Origin: Marinobacter nauticus | Lineage (GTDB): Bacteria; Pseudomonadota; Gammaproteobacteria; Pseudomonadales; Oleiphilaceae | Length of the DNA stretch: 64,000 nucleotides | Assembly (NCBI RefSeq): GCF_003634635.1 | Contig: NZ_RBJB01000006.1 | Location: 159,010 to 223,009, forward strand | Direction: 5' to 3' | Shown: in pieces, positions 7,820-16,395 of the stretch | Layout of the letters: every line of letters begins with the position of its first letter | Position numbering within the stretch: position 1 is the stretch's first letter | Program-made: the position numbers and the translations under genes | Notes under the pieces: model-generated | The model's input: the letters and a program-made list of their open reading frames with translations, nothing else | Told to the model about the DNA's origin: nothing | Databases searched by the model: none

Positions 7820-7892
7820 GGATAACGCCAGTGGTAATGTGCCCCAACGGAGCGTAGTGCAGTTGGCATCCCATTGACCACTTTAGTTATGA
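7820..7892 (-). repeat. attC-like site following the zinc-ribbon cassette
   Basis: Read on the minus strand, it starts TCATAAC and ends GTTATCC. Inside, AGTGGTCAATG pairs with CATTACCACT around one unpaired base, and TGCCAAC pairs with GTTGGGGCA with bulges. These give a folded hairpin with extrahelical bases, as in integron attC sites. The stop codon of the preceding gene (7887-7889) lies inside the first box, as is common in gene cassettes. The last box differs from the GTTRRRY consensus at one purine position. Confidence 0.65.
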
Positions 7893-8252
7893 ACAATGCT
7901 CGCAAAGGATCCTATATGCATCACCATAGTTGATAGTCACGGCCGTTCCGCAACGCTCACAGAGTCTTTCATTAACCTTGCTGCCTGCGACTTTGTGAAC
8001 TCTCTCGGTGGTCTGTAGCGTTGACGCTTCCATAATCGCCTCCATGATCACGGTTTCGTCTTTCATGCACTGAACTCTTAAGCGTAGATAAATTGCTTGA
8101 GCCTTGTCCTTGTCACCCTCAGATTGACTTATAGCTTTTGCCCAAAGACCATTTCGTAATTCGCCCCGGTTCAGCTCTGCTAGAGCTTCTGCGTATAGCT
8201 TTTCCTCTATCGCTCTGGCTCGCGCAGCACCTAATCTCAAATGTTTAAACAT
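7887..8252 (-). CDS. Cassette gene: small protein with C-terminal zinc ribbon
   Basis: A 121-residue protein of unknown role. The middle carries the pattern GELRNGLWAKAISQSEGD followed by AQAIYLRLRV, a motif recalled from many bacterial hypothetical proteins. The C-terminus has two cysteine pairs, CERCG and CEHC, about 20 residues apart, probably binding one zinc ion. The ATG lies 16 bp after the end of the preceding attC-like site, and the stop lies inside the next one, so it forms a complete integron-type cassette. No function is proposed. Confidence 0.75.
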   Translation of the reverse strand: MFKHLRLGAARARAIEEKLYAEALAELNRGELRNGLWAKAISQSEGDKDKAQAIYLRLRVQCMKDETVIMEAIMEASTLQTTERVHKVAGSKVNERLCERCGTAVTINYGDAYRILCEHCS

Positions 8253-8267
8253 AAGTGTCGAGTCCTT

Positions 8268-8344
8268 TCACAACGCTGAACTTTGCGGCAATTTTGGAGC
8301 CGCGAAGCGGTGGAAAATTGTCCGGCAACAGCGGTGTGTTGGGC
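8268..8344 (-). repeat. attC-like site following the membrane-protein cassette
   Basis: On the minus strand it begins GCCCAAC and ends GTTGTGA. CGGACAATTTT pairs with AAAATTGCCG with one unpaired A, giving the bulged stem typical of attC sites. The outer box pairing is imperfect, so this copy may be degraded. It lies between the stop of the membrane-protein gene (8350) and the start of the zinc-ribbon gene (8252). Confidence 0.55.
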
Positions 8345-8349
8345 AACAA

Positions 8350-9045
8350 TCACCGTGCCTGAAGGTACGACAACACATGCTGATCAACGCCGCCAGCACT
8401 GCGTGCCAAACCCACCACTCTCTCATTTTTACGCTTGAAATATTGGACAACAGAGGTCTGTGAGTCAGAAACGGTCTCCAACTCTTGAAGATAGCTGCTC
8501 AATTCCGAAATTGCCGTAGTCAACTGCGTGTAGAGAGCCTCTACGACTGTACCAGGTGTTCTAGCCACGTCTAAAAACTTAGCAAACGCGCCCGTTGGGG
8601 CCTGTCCGGTTGATTGGCGATAGACCTCATGGGCGATGTGATCAACGGTTATTGCCGGCTGTGTTCCAGGCTCGGAAACCAATGTTTGACGAAGTTGGCC
8701 AATTTCTTGGTCAATTAGCCGAATTATTCTGATTAGATCTTCTTGTTTAGCTGCAAGCTTGAGATGGTCAATTTGCTGTTGTGCTGCATCAGCGGAACGT
8801 CGGAACTCCGACCGCACTTGCTTTAGTTCAGTTCTCTGTAAATTGATTGTGTAAAGCAAGGCGAGAAACGCTAGGAATGCATATAGAGGATTTAACACAC
8901 CTCCGAAAAAATCACCGAACTGGGCCCATTTTTCATGCGAGTAAACCGGGTTGCTCCCATACATGAGCACATAGCCAACAACGGGGACTATCAAGATCAG
9001 ACCCGCTATAGTGGCTGTTATAGTCAAAACCTTATTCTCACTCAT
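8350..9045 (-). CDS. Cassette gene: membrane protein resembling abortive-infection proteins
   Basis: A 231-residue protein with two N-terminal membrane spans (about residues 5-27 and 42-65). Between them is WAQFGDFFGGVLNPL, followed by FLALLYTINLQRTEL and a long coiled-coil-like cytoplasmic region. This N-terminal pattern recalls the putative phage abortive-infection family (putAbiC), but the C-terminal part is shorter than I would expect, so the match is tentative. ATG at 9045 is preferred to a TTG two codons upstream. It sits between two attC-like sites, as in an integron cassette. Confidence 0.7.
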   Translation of the reverse strand: MSENKVLTITATIAGLILIVPVVGYVLMYGSNPVYSHEKWAQFGDFFGGVLNPLYAFLAFLALLYTINLQRTELKQVRSEFRRSADAAQQQIDHLKLAAKQEDLIRIIRLIDQEIGQLRQTLVSEPGTQPAITVDHIAHEVYRQSTGQAPTGAFAKFLDVARTPGTVVEALYTQLTTAISELSSYLQELETVSDSQTSVVQYFKRKNERVVGLARSAGGVDQHVLSYLQAR

Positions 9046-9067
9046 CTTCAACCGATCCCTGTTTTAC

Positions 9068-9139
9068 GCCCAACGCCTTGCTCACCGGAAAATTGGGAGC
9101 GCAGCGAGTAATTTTTCCGCGTGCAGCAATTAGTTATGT
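9068..9139 (-). repeat. attC-like site following the nuclease cassette
   Basis: The clearest attC in the array. On the minus strand it runs from ACATAAC to GTTGGGC; the last box fits the GTTRRRY consensus exactly. TTGCTGCAC pairs with GTGAGCAA leaving one unpaired G, and CGGAAAAATT pairs with AATTTTCCG. The apex is CTCGCTGCGCTCCC. The stop codon of the nuclease gene (9134-9136) lies in the first box. Confidence 0.75.
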
Positions 9140-10024
9140 TCGCCTCGGAAAAACGTGATTGGCTATTTTTAGAAAGTAATCATAGTCCGACGTATCAACT
9201 GGAACGCTATTATTGATGGTCACCTCATGGCAAGTAACCAGTTGATTATTAGAGGTGATGATGCCCGGTGTATCGAGGGTGACCGCAACTCCAAGAGTTC
9301 TTTGATCCGATATGCGCTGCCAATGCGATCTGTACCGATTGATAAATGCGCAGTTATGCGAAAAAGCAATATCTCCCAGTACCTTATCGTCATTTCCCTC
9401 TAACAATCCCAAATTTTTGTTTACTGTCTTACCAATGGACAGAGCGAGCATCCCTCGCGCTGTATGAGAGTTTTCCGATTTCACGTACCGCTTGTGAAGC
9501 TGATTGATACCCTCTTTAATTCTTTTCCTAATTTTCTTCGCCGACTTAAGCCTTTTGCATTCCACGAAAAAAGTAAATTCATTTATCTGAACCCGAAGAT
9601 CAGCCTCGTGTCCAAAATCAACAGCCAAACCAGCCCTCACGAATTTTGCGGCCGTAGCCAGCTCAAAACTAAAGTCACGCCCAGAACGGTTTTCAGAGTC
9701 GAGTACGTATAGCTCTTGGCCCTTTAGTGAATCCTTGAGACGTTCGTTTAGTAGCGGATTGGCCTCCCCGCTCAGTCCTTCATACATCCGCACCAACTCG
9801 GCAACCTCATGGGCCGCGTTTACCCAAGCTTCAAATGAGTGCTCTTCATGAAAAGCTTCAAGAGTGCCAGCCTGCTGGTGCTTCGCGAGCGCACCAAATA
9901 TCTTTTGGTACCGACCAACTCGCGTTTTCGAATACTCGATACCAAGCGAGTCCAACCAAGCGCAGGCTTCGCTCAGCTTGCTATAAGCTTCAATATACGT
10001 TTCTGATGCATAGAAATGCGTCAC
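9134..10024 (-). CDS. Cassette gene: putative PD-(D/E)XK nuclease
   Basis: A 296-residue protein whose central part reads HEADLRVQINEFTFFVECKR (about residues 138-157). This matches the D-x(n)-ExK core of PD-(D/E)XK nucleases, with D and E-C-K as probable catalytic residues. The N-terminal half is helical and not recognised. The start is GTG at 10024 with AGGAG six bases upstream, 16 bp after the end of an attC-like box. The stop lies in the next attC-like site. A defence role is plausible given its neighbours but is not shown. Confidence 0.7.
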   Translation of the reverse strand: MTHFYASETYIEAYSKLSEACAWLDSLGIEYSKTRVGRYQKIFGALAKHQQAGTLEAFHEEHSFEAWVNAAHEVAELVRMYEGLSGEANPLLNERLKDSLKGQELYVLDSENRSGRDFSFELATAAKFVRAGLAVDFGHEADLRVQINEFTFFVECKRLKSAKKIRKRIKEGINQLHKRYVKSENSHTARGMLALSIGKTVNKNLGLLEGNDDKVLGDIAFSHNCAFINRYRSHWQRISDQRTLGVAVTLDTPGIITSNNQLVTCHEVTINNSVPVDTSDYDYFLKIANHVFPRRT

Positions 10025-10039
10025 TCAATGCTCCTGAGA

Positions 10040-10137
10040 ACATAACAGCAATTAGGCAGCGCTCTTTATCATTGCAGAAATTTGACTGCGTCATTACTAC
10101 TGACTTTGAACCATCAATCGCGCTGCACATAAATTGA
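10040..10137 (-). repeat. Degenerate attC-like site upstream of the nuclease cassette
   Basis: On the minus strand the 3' end reads AATTGCTGTTATGT, so the last box is GTTATGT, 16 bp before the next start codon, as in the other cassettes. Upstream, CAATTTATGTGCAGCGC can pair with GCGCTGCCTAATTG. The first box is not clear. It follows an open frame that ends at 10150, possibly the remains of an earlier cassette gene. Confidence 0.4.
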
Positions 10138-10149
10138 TAAAACAATAGC

Positions 10150-10380
10150 TTAGCCGAGCACTGCCATCTCTGCACGATAATCATTCAGCGTCTGCAACTT
10201 GCTCCGCCCATCATACTCAATGAAATGGCTGTGATTAGCTTGGAGGCTCGGGAGAAAAGCCCCTGACTCGAATGTTCGCTTTTGTTTAAAAGCCGGCTTG
10301 GATAGCCAGCGCTTGGTGCTCACTGGCGCAGTTCTGGCGCTCCCACATCCTGATTTTAGGCCACGCCTTTGCCAAGCTAT
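10150..10380 (-). pseudogene. Possible remnant of a truncated cassette gene
   Basis: A reading frame without a usable start stays open for about 75 codons and stops with TAA at 10150-10152. Its last 30 residues (NHSHFIEYDGRSKLQTLNDY and onward) look like true protein. It is followed by a degenerate attC-like site, so it may be the 3' part of a cassette gene cut off by the arrival of the resolvase segment. The upstream half of the frame looks like non-coding sequence. Confidence 0.3.
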
Positions 10381-10502
10381 GTTTTATCAGAAAACGGTCG
10401 TTTGATGGACACTCTCGGCTACCCCTCAAAAACACCCAATTTCGGCTTGTTTACTGTCCAACAATCACGTACAACAATCTATGAGCAGAAAAGGTACCTT
10501 TC
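10381..10502. other. Upstream region of the resolvase gene
   Basis: No gene. It contains two related words, GTCCAACAATCACG and GTACAACAATC (10457-10481), just upstream of the resolvase start. These could be resolvase-binding half-sites, but no full three-subsite res region can be laid out with confidence. Confidence 0.3.
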
Positions 10503-11102
10503 ATGATCATAGGTTATGCGCGCGTCAGCACTAACGACCAAAATCCCGAGCTCCAGGTCGATGCACTGAAAAAAGCCGGGGCTGAACAGATATTCCAGGA
10601 AAAGTTTACCGGTACCCAGCGCGAGCGACCCGAGTTGTCGCAGTGTCTCCGTATGCTCCGTCGGGGCGATGTTTTGGTCGTGTGGAAGCTGGACCGTCTC
10701 GCTCGATCATTGAAGGACCTGGTCGAAATTGTTCAGGACCTCCAGGATCGCGGGATTGGCTTCAAGTCCCTGACGGAATCCATCGACACCACCAGTTCAG
10801 GTGGCCGCTTGGTGTTCCATATCTTCGGGGCTCTCGCTGAGTTTGAGCGTGACCTGATTCGGGAGCGAACGATAGCTGGATTGGAGGCTGCCCGGGCTAG
10901 GGGGCGTAAGGGCGGTCGGAAGCCCTCGCTGTCAAAGACGGACACACAGAAAGCTGCCGCAATGTTATTGGACCCGAAGATCACCAAGACCGAGGTGGCG
11001 CAGCACTTTGGTGTTAGCCGGACCACGCTCAACGCTTCATTAGCTCGTTTGAAAAAGGCGTCGGTAAACAGCAGTATCAACAAACAAGCACCACAAGGAT
11101 GA
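10503..11102 (+). CDS. Serine recombinase (resolvase/invertase family)
   Basis: A 199-residue small serine recombinase. The N-terminal catalytic domain begins IIGYARVSTNDQ with the nucleophile Ser at residue 9. The conserved LDRLARS and GALAEFERDLIRERT blocks follow, then the hinge GRKGGRKP and a C-terminal Hin-type helix-turn-helix (TKTEVAQHFGVSRTTLNASL). All expected catalytic arginines appear present, so it is probably active in resolution or inversion. No matching transposase is nearby, so it may be a leftover of a Tn3-type element or may serve the island itself. Its stop is three bases before the next gene. Confidence 0.93.
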   Translation: MIIGYARVSTNDQNPELQVDALKKAGAEQIFQEKFTGTQRERPELSQCLRMLRRGDVLVVWKLDRLARSLKDLVEIVQDLQDRGIGFKSLTESIDTTSSGGRLVFHIFGALAEFERDLIRERTIAGLEAARARGRKGGRKPSLSKTDTQKAAAMLLDPKITKTEVAQHFGVSRTTLNASLARLKKASVNSSINKQAPQG

Positions 11103-11105
11103 TTT

Positions 11106-11906
11106 ATGAGTGGTAGAACCAAAGGCGCTATTTTATTTGTCGCGCTCTCCACGGCCGGTTGCCAGTCCACCGGAGGATTGTCATACCCGATCCTTAAGCA
11201 CGAAGTCTTTGAATCACCACCCGCCAACATTGAGTTTAAGGCGGAGATTGGCGAACCAATCATCACACGGGTAGACGGGCTTGCTTGGCCGGCCTTCCAG
11301 GTGACTGAAAAGGTTCCATTCTCATACGAAGGAACCAGCTACAGCTTACAGCCGGGGCTTTACAGGGTTGATGGTGTTTCCCCGTCCTATTCACAGACAA
11401 CCCTCAATGACCGGGTGGAAAGCAGCGATGTCGACATAGTGAACTCTCGAGTCTCTTTGATTCTTCGAGATGGTCAGTGCGAGATCATTCCACATATGAT
11501 CCAGGGAGCCACGACCAGTGAAGTTGCCAATCCGATGACAGGGAACCTCAAAGGACTCATCACTGGCGAACGGGCAATTTTTGGAGCGCCAGCACCCAGT
11601 GCGGTGGACTCAAGCTCCGCGGGGCAGGCGATCGATCCGGCAAAGTGTTTTGCCGATTACGATTTCAACCCGAATCAGCCTGGCAGCAGCAAGCGAGAGT
11701 TGGTTTACCTCGGTCAGTCTGGAGAAACACTGCGCTTCAAGTACCGAGAGTATTACGACAACCTGGTACGAGCTGCATTCTCGAATGACCTTACTTACAA
11801 CATTGCTGACGACAGCGTGATCGGCTTCCGGGGAGCTCGTATTGAGATCGTAGATGCCTCAAATATAGAGCTGACCTACCGCATTCGGCGCCACATGGAA
11901 AATTGA
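11106..11906 (+). CDS. Putative lipoprotein of unknown function
   Basis: A 266-residue protein with a lipoprotein signal: a basic start, a hydrophobic stretch and a lipobox LSTAGC with Cys at residue 19, so probable membrane anchoring after export. The rest is soluble and not recognised. It starts three bases after the resolvase stop with AAGGA upstream, so it is co-transcribed with the resolvase, but no functional link is evident. It could be resident cargo that the resolvase segment brought along. Confidence 0.75.
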   Translation: MSGRTKGAILFVALSTAGCQSTGGLSYPILKHEVFESPPANIEFKAEIGEPIITRVDGLAWPAFQVTEKVPFSYEGTSYSLQPGLYRVDGVSPSYSQTTLNDRVESSDVDIVNSRVSLILRDGQCEIIPHMIQGATTSEVANPMTGNLKGLITGERAIFGAPAPSAVDSSSAGQAIDPAKCFADYDFNPNQPGSSKRELVYLGQSGETLRFKYREYYDNLVRAAFSNDLTYNIADDSVIGFRGARIEIVDASNIELTYRIRRHMEN

Positions 11907-11977
11907 TGAGGGGTGGAGCAACGTTTCACTTCCATCAACTTAATGAGACAAGACCGTTTTAACAAGGAGTAGTAAGC

Positions 11978-14900
11978 TTGGAAGCCTTCATTGCAGATCC
12001 CTCTGCTGTCGACGAATTCCTCAAACGCTGGAAAGGCAACACAGGTAGTGAACGAGCAAACTTCCAATCGTTCATGCGAGACCTGTGTACGCTGCTGGAC
12101 CTTCCTCATCCAGACCCGGGCGAAGGCGACACCACTCAGAACGCCTATGTATTTGAGCGGTTCATCGCGTCGGCCCGAGTCGATGGTAACACCGACAACC
12201 GGTACATCGATCTGTATCGACGGGATTGCTTCGTATTGGAGGGTAAACAGACCGGCAAGGAACTGGCCTCACGAAGTCAGCAGAATGCTATTAACGCTGC
12301 AGTAGCGCAGGCTGAGCGATATATTCGAGGCCTGCCCCAGGAGGAAGTAGAACATGGCCGCCCTCCGTTCATCGTGATTGTCGATGTGGGCAACGCTATC
12401 TACACATACTCCGAGTTCTCACGAACTGGCGGTAACTATGTTCCATTCCCTGATCCCAGACACTATGAAATCCGACTGGACGACCTGCATAAACCGGATG
12501 TTCAGCACCGTCTTCGTCAGCTATGGCTGGAACCGGATCAGCTCGATCCGAGCAAGCATGCTGCCAGGGTGACCCGAGAGGTCAGTACCAAGCTGGCTGA
12601 ATTGGCAAAGTCCCTGGAGCATAATGGATACGATGTCGAGCGAGTAGCCAGCTTTCTCAAGCGCTGCCTGTTCACGATGTTTGCCGAAGACGTAGAGTTG
12701 CTGCCCAAGGCATCCTTCCAGAACCTTTTGGTCGACATTAAGGACCGGAACCCTGAAGCCTTCCCCCACGCCGTGAAGGCGCTTTGGGAAACCATGAATG
12801 CTGGTGGCTACAGTGAGAGTCTGATGCAGACCATCAAGCGATTTAACGGTGGGTTGTTCAAAGGCATCGATCCAATCCCGCTGAATGTTCAGCAGATCCA
12901 ACTTCTCATAGATGCGGCCAAAGCCGACTGGCGTTTCGTTGAACCTGCCATCTTCGGGACGCTGCTAGAGCGTGCCCTTGATCCTCGGGAGCGCCACAAG
13001 CTGGGCGCCCATTACACTCCCAGGGCCTACGTTGAACGCTTGGTCATGCCGACCCTGATTGAACCGCTTCGTGAGCAATGGGGCGACATCCGAGGTGCGG
13101 CGGAAACCCTGCTACGGCAAGGCAAAACAGACAAAGCTCTTCAGGAAGTCCAAGCCTTCCATTATCAGCTTTGCCAGACCCGAGTACTTGATCCCGCTTG
13201 TGGTAGCGCTAACTTCCTTTACGTGGCCCTTGAGCACATGAAGCGCCTGGAGGGGGAGGTCCTGGGTTTTATCTCCGAGCTGACCCAGGGGCAAGGCGTG
13301 CTGGAAAGTGAAGGCCTGACCGTCGATCCGCACCAGTTCCTGGGCTTGGAGATAAACCCACGGGCAGCCCAGATTGCAGAACTCGTTCTTTGGATCGGCT
13401 ACCTACAGTGGCACTACCGGTTGAATGACCGGCTGGACCTCCCCGAGCCCATCTTGCGGGACTTCAAAAACATTGAGTGTCGGGATGCTCTGATCGAATA
13501 CGACAGCCGAGAGCCGGAGCTAGATAGCAACGGGGAACCGGTAACCATCTGGGATGGTATCAGCATGAAGATTAGCCCAACGACCGGTGAGCTGATCCCA
13601 GATGAAACGGGGCGGTCAGAGGTTTGTCGGTATCACAATCCTCGAAGGACCGAATGGCCGCAGGCGGAATACATTATAGGCAATCCGCCATTTATAGGCT
13701 CCTCCACAATGCGCCGGGCATTAGGCGATGGGTACGTCGATGCGGTGCGGCAGGCGTATAAAGGCGCGGTTCCAGATTCTGCTGATTTTGTTATGTATTG
13801 GTGGCATAAGGCCGCAGAAAAAGTACGAACCGAGAAGTCTCTGCGCTTTGGGCTAATTACTACAAACAGTTTGCGTCAACGTTTCAATCGCAAACTTTTA
13901 GAGTCTCACATTAATGACATTAACCGGCCACTATCCCTAACCTTTGCGATCCCAGACCACCCCTGGATACAAAGCAACGATGGCGCTGCAGTTCGGATTG
14001 CAATGACCGTCGGAGTTGCGGGGAATACGGAGGGACTAATAAATAGCGTTCTTGGTGAAGCCGATACAGGACAAGATTTTAAAAAGGTTTTTTTATCAAA
14101 ATCTTGTGGGAAAATTTCTGCGGGCTTGTCTTTAGGTGCAAACACATCCGCTGCTGAAGTTTTACAAAGTAATCTCGGTATAAGCAATAAGGGCTTCGAA
14201 CCGGGGAATAATGGCTTTGTCATCACGGAACGCTTTGCTCGGGAATCCTTCGGAAAGGCTTGCTTTGAAGCACATCCGCCGTTGGAGAAACCTGTCGTTA
14301 GGACATATTTAAACGGTCAAGATTTGACTGGTAAAAAGCGTGGTATGGTTGTTATAGACCTCTATGGTCTGGATGTTACGCAGACTCGGGATAGGTACCC
14401 AGAGATCTATCATTGGATTGTTGATCGAGTGAAGCCAGAGCGCGACCAAAATAGAGATATTAAATTGAGAGAAAATTGGTGGCTTCACAGACGCCTTCGT
14501 ACAGATTTACGAAAGATGCTAGGTGGACTAAATCAATATATCGCTACTGTCGAAACTTCGAAGCACAGGTTCTTTCAGTTTCTCCCAGCGGATGTTGCAC
14601 CCAGTAACCTTTTGATAGCCATTGCGTCGGAAGAACCCTCTGTTCTGGGCATCCTCTCTAGCAGAGTTCATACTATATGGTCCCTTTCCACAGGTGGTCG
14701 ATTAGGTGTTGGCAATGATCCTCGATATAACAAAAGACAATGTTTCGAGACTTTCCCTTTTCCTCTGCTCAAGGCTGAGCAGGCCATTAAAATCGGGGAG
14801 CTTGCAAAATCCATCGACAACTATAGAAAGCGACAGCAATCCGAATATTCTGACCTTAGTCTAACCGGTATTTATAACGTTCTAGATAAGGTTCGGTCAG

Positions 14901-15469
14901 GTCAGCACCTTAAAGGCCAAGAAAAGACCATCTACAAACATGGCATAGTGTCTGTCTTGCGCGAACTTTATGACGATCTGGATCGAGCTGTCTTCGAAGC
15001 CTACGGCTGGTCAGACCTCGCCGACATTCTGGTAGGACGCCCTGGAGCCACAACCCCAATTCCAGATAAACCGGCCGACCAAGCAGAAGCTGAGGAAGAA
15101 CTGTTGATACGACTGGTCGAGCTCAACAAGCAGCGTGCCGAGGAAGAATCTCGTGGCATCGTTCGCTGGCTGCGTCCGGAGTACCAGTCGCCCGATGCAG
15201 TACAGACCGAAGTAGATATCGCGCCAAAGGCCGCGGCTACAAAATCGGAAGCTGTTACCAGCAAAGGCAAAGTCACGTTCCCTAAAGCCATTCCCGATCA
15301 GCTTCGGGTGCTCCGAGAGGCCCTCGCAAAGCGATCTCACACGACGGAAAGTTTGGCTGAGATGTTCAAGCGCAAACCTATGAAGTCGGTTGAGGAAGGC
15401 TTGCAGTCACTTGTAGCTGTAGGTGTTGCCGAATACGACCCGGAAGCTCAAACATGGCATACGGTATGA
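11978..15469 (+). CDS. MmeI-like type IIL/IIG restriction-modification enzyme
   Basis: A single 1,163-residue chain combining nuclease, adenine methyltransferase and target recognition. The N-terminal nuclease core is D78-x9-E88-G-K90, the same spacing as the D-x9-ExK core of MmeI. The methyltransferase has motif I LDPACGSANF (about 402-411) and motif IV GNPPF (about 568-572), with LGAHYTP before motif I. The region after about 800 should hold the target recognition domain. A basic, less conserved tail after about 1,010 makes it longer than MmeI (919). The start is TTG with AAGGAG eight bases upstream. It would methylate host sites and cut unmodified invading DNA, with no separate partner needed. 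Confidence 0.9.
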   Translation: MEAFIADPSAVDEFLKRWKGNTGSERANFQSFMRDLCTLLDLPHPDPGEGDTTQNAYVFERFIASARVDGNTDNRYIDLYRRDCFVLEGKQTGKELASRSQQNAINAAVAQAERYIRGLPQEEVEHGRPPFIVIVDVGNAIYTYSEFSRTGGNYVPFPDPRHYEIRLDDLHKPDVQHRLRQLWLEPDQLDPSKHAARVTREVSTKLAELAKSLEHNGYDVERVASFLKRCLFTMFAEDVELLPKASFQNLLVDIKDRNPEAFPHAVKALWETMNAGGYSESLMQTIKRFNGGLFKGIDPIPLNVQQIQLLIDAAKADWRFVEPAIFGTLLERALDPRERHKLGAHYTPRAYVERLVMPTLIEPLREQWGDIRGAAETLLRQGKTDKALQEVQAFHYQLCQTRVLDPACGSANFLYVALEHMKRLEGEVLGFISELTQGQGVLESEGLTVDPHQFLGLEINPRAAQIAELVLWIGYLQWHYRLNDRLDLPEPILRDFKNIECRDALIEYDSREPELDSNGEPVTIWDGISMKISPTTGELIPDETGRSEVCRYHNPRRTEWPQAEYIIGNPPFIGSSTMRRALGDGYVDAVRQAYKGAVPDSADFVMYWWHKAAEKVRTEKSLRFGLITTNSLRQRFNRKLLESHINDINRPLSLTFAIPDHPWIQSNDGAAVRIAMTVGVAGNTEGLINSVLGEADTGQDFKKVFLSKSCGKISAGLSLGANTSAAEVLQSNLGISNKGFEPGNNGFVITERFARESFGKACFEAHPPLEKPVVRTYLNGQDLTGKKRGMVVIDLYGLDVTQTRDRYPEIYHWIVDRVKPERDQNRDIKLRENWWLHRRLRTDLRKMLGGLNQYIATVETSKHRFFQFLPADVAPSNLLIAIASEEPSVLGILSSRVHTIWSLSTGGRLGVGNDPRYNKRQCFETFPFPLLKAEQAIKIGELAKSIDNYRKRQQSEYSDLSLTGIYNVLDKVRSGQHLKGQEKTIYKHGIVSVLRELYDDLDRAVFEAYGWSDLADILVGRPGATTPIPDKPADQAEAEEELLIRLVELNKQRAEEESRGIVRWLRPEYQSPDAVQTEVDIAPKAAATKSEAVTSKGKVTFPKAIPDQLRVLREALAKRSHTTESLAEMFKRKPMKSVEEGLQSLVAVGVAEYDPEAQTWHTV

Positions 15470-15510
15470 CAAGTTCCAGACAGACCACGCCCAGCGGTTA
15501 AGGAGGTTCT

Positions 15511-16134
15511 GTGGAACTCAGCGCATTCATCGTGAGTCTTGTCGCAGTTATTGTTGCAACCACTTCGACACTTATAAGTTACCTTCTGTTCCGCGATGCG
15601 AAGGATCCGCACGTCGTGGTCTACGCTGATCCAGACTTGAAACGGCCATCGGTCATTAATCTGATTATCGAAAATACAGGCCGAAGTGCCGCATGGGATG
15701 TTACTTTTCAATCAACAAAACCTGTCCCCCAAGAGGCCTTTGGCATTGAGAAGGCACCTAAACCTGCGCAGATGAACCGGGGGCCAGTCGTGAACGGGAT
15801 CCCTTGTTTTGGGCCCGGATCAAAACGTGTCATTACCTGGGGTCAGTTTGATGGAATCCGACAAGGTATTGATGGTGACTACCTCGACATAACCGCCACC
15901 TACCGCAGCCAACCCTCACTGGCTTTTTGGAAGCGTACCCACCAAACCGTGTCTAGGATTGATATTCAGTCCTTTGAAAACTTCGACGTTAGTGACAGAA
16001 ATTGGGACAAGCAGATAGCGGAACACTTAAAAATGATGGTATCGGAAATAAAAGAACTCCGATCGCTCTCAGATAACGCTTTGCGCGTGGTAAATGGTCA
16101 AAGGTCGGAAAACGATTCCGATAACCAAGCGTAA
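15511..16134 (+). CDS. Small membrane-anchored protein downstream of the R-M gene
   Basis: A 207-residue protein with one N-terminal membrane span (about residues 4-27) and a soluble domain that may be a beta-sandwich. The region from about 45 to 150 recalls bacterial hypothetical membrane proteins often found near R-M and defence genes, but I cannot name a family. The start is GTG with AGGAGG seven bases upstream. It lies 41 bp after the R-M gene on the same strand and is probably co-transcribed. Confidence 0.7.
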   Translation: MELSAFIVSLVAVIVATTSTLISYLLFRDAKDPHVVVYADPDLKRPSVINLIIENTGRSAAWDVTFQSTKPVPQEAFGIEKAPKPAQMNRGPVVNGIPCFGPGSKRVITWGQFDGIRQGIDGDYLDITATYRSQPSLAFWKRTHQTVSRIDIQSFENFDVSDRNWDKQIAEHLKMMVSEIKELRSLSDNALRVVNGQRSENDSDNQA

Positions 16135-16225
16135 CCCTCATACTCTCAGCCCCGGAAAGAATCTCGCGGTTACAAAAAAAATCACGCGGATGGTTGATAT
16201 AAGAAGCGGTGAGAACTTTAATACC

Positions 16226-16249
16226 GTCACCGGGTGGCAGCCCGGTGAC
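16226..16249. terminator. Strong hairpin between convergent genes
   Basis: GTCACCGGG and CCCGGTGAC form a 9-bp stem with a 6-nt loop. Flanking AATAC and GTATT can extend it with a small internal bulge. It sits between the end of the membrane-protein gene (plus) and the end of the 37-residue gene (minus). There is only a weak T run on either side, so it may be a terminator or another structured RNA element. Confidence 0.5.
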
Positions 16250-16272
16250 GAAGTATTCCTTAGTTAAGTGCT

Positions 16273-16386
16273 TCAATTTGGGGTAGAACGGTAATGCTCT
16301 CGTACTTTTGTGCGCTTTCCGTTCTTCCCTACCCTTACGTGCTCTGGCACGTGAACCTTTTTCTTACCACCTTTCGTCGCTGCCAT
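16273..16386 (-). CDS. 37-residue strongly basic small protein
   Basis: A small gene with ATG at 16384-16386 and GAGGA upstream, starting 9 bases after the stop of the SinR-family gene. The product is rich in Lys and Arg (KGGKKKVHVPEHVRVGKNGK), with no cysteine and no hydrophobic core, and so probably binds nucleic acid. Similar short basic frames are recalled next to Cas2-fold SinR genes elsewhere, but I cannot cite a family. Confidence 0.6.
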   Translation of the reverse strand: MAATKGGKKKVHVPEHVRVGKNGKRTKVREHYRSTPN

Positions 16387-16395
16387 CACTGTTCC

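Noticed and set aside
7689..7874. 61-codon minus-strand frame after the zinc-ribbon cassette
   Set aside because: It begins inside the attC-like site and runs through the repeat, so it is probably a by-product of both.
10381..10502. Full Tn3-type res site before the resolvase
   Set aside because: Only two partial related words are visible; three ordered subsites cannot be laid out.
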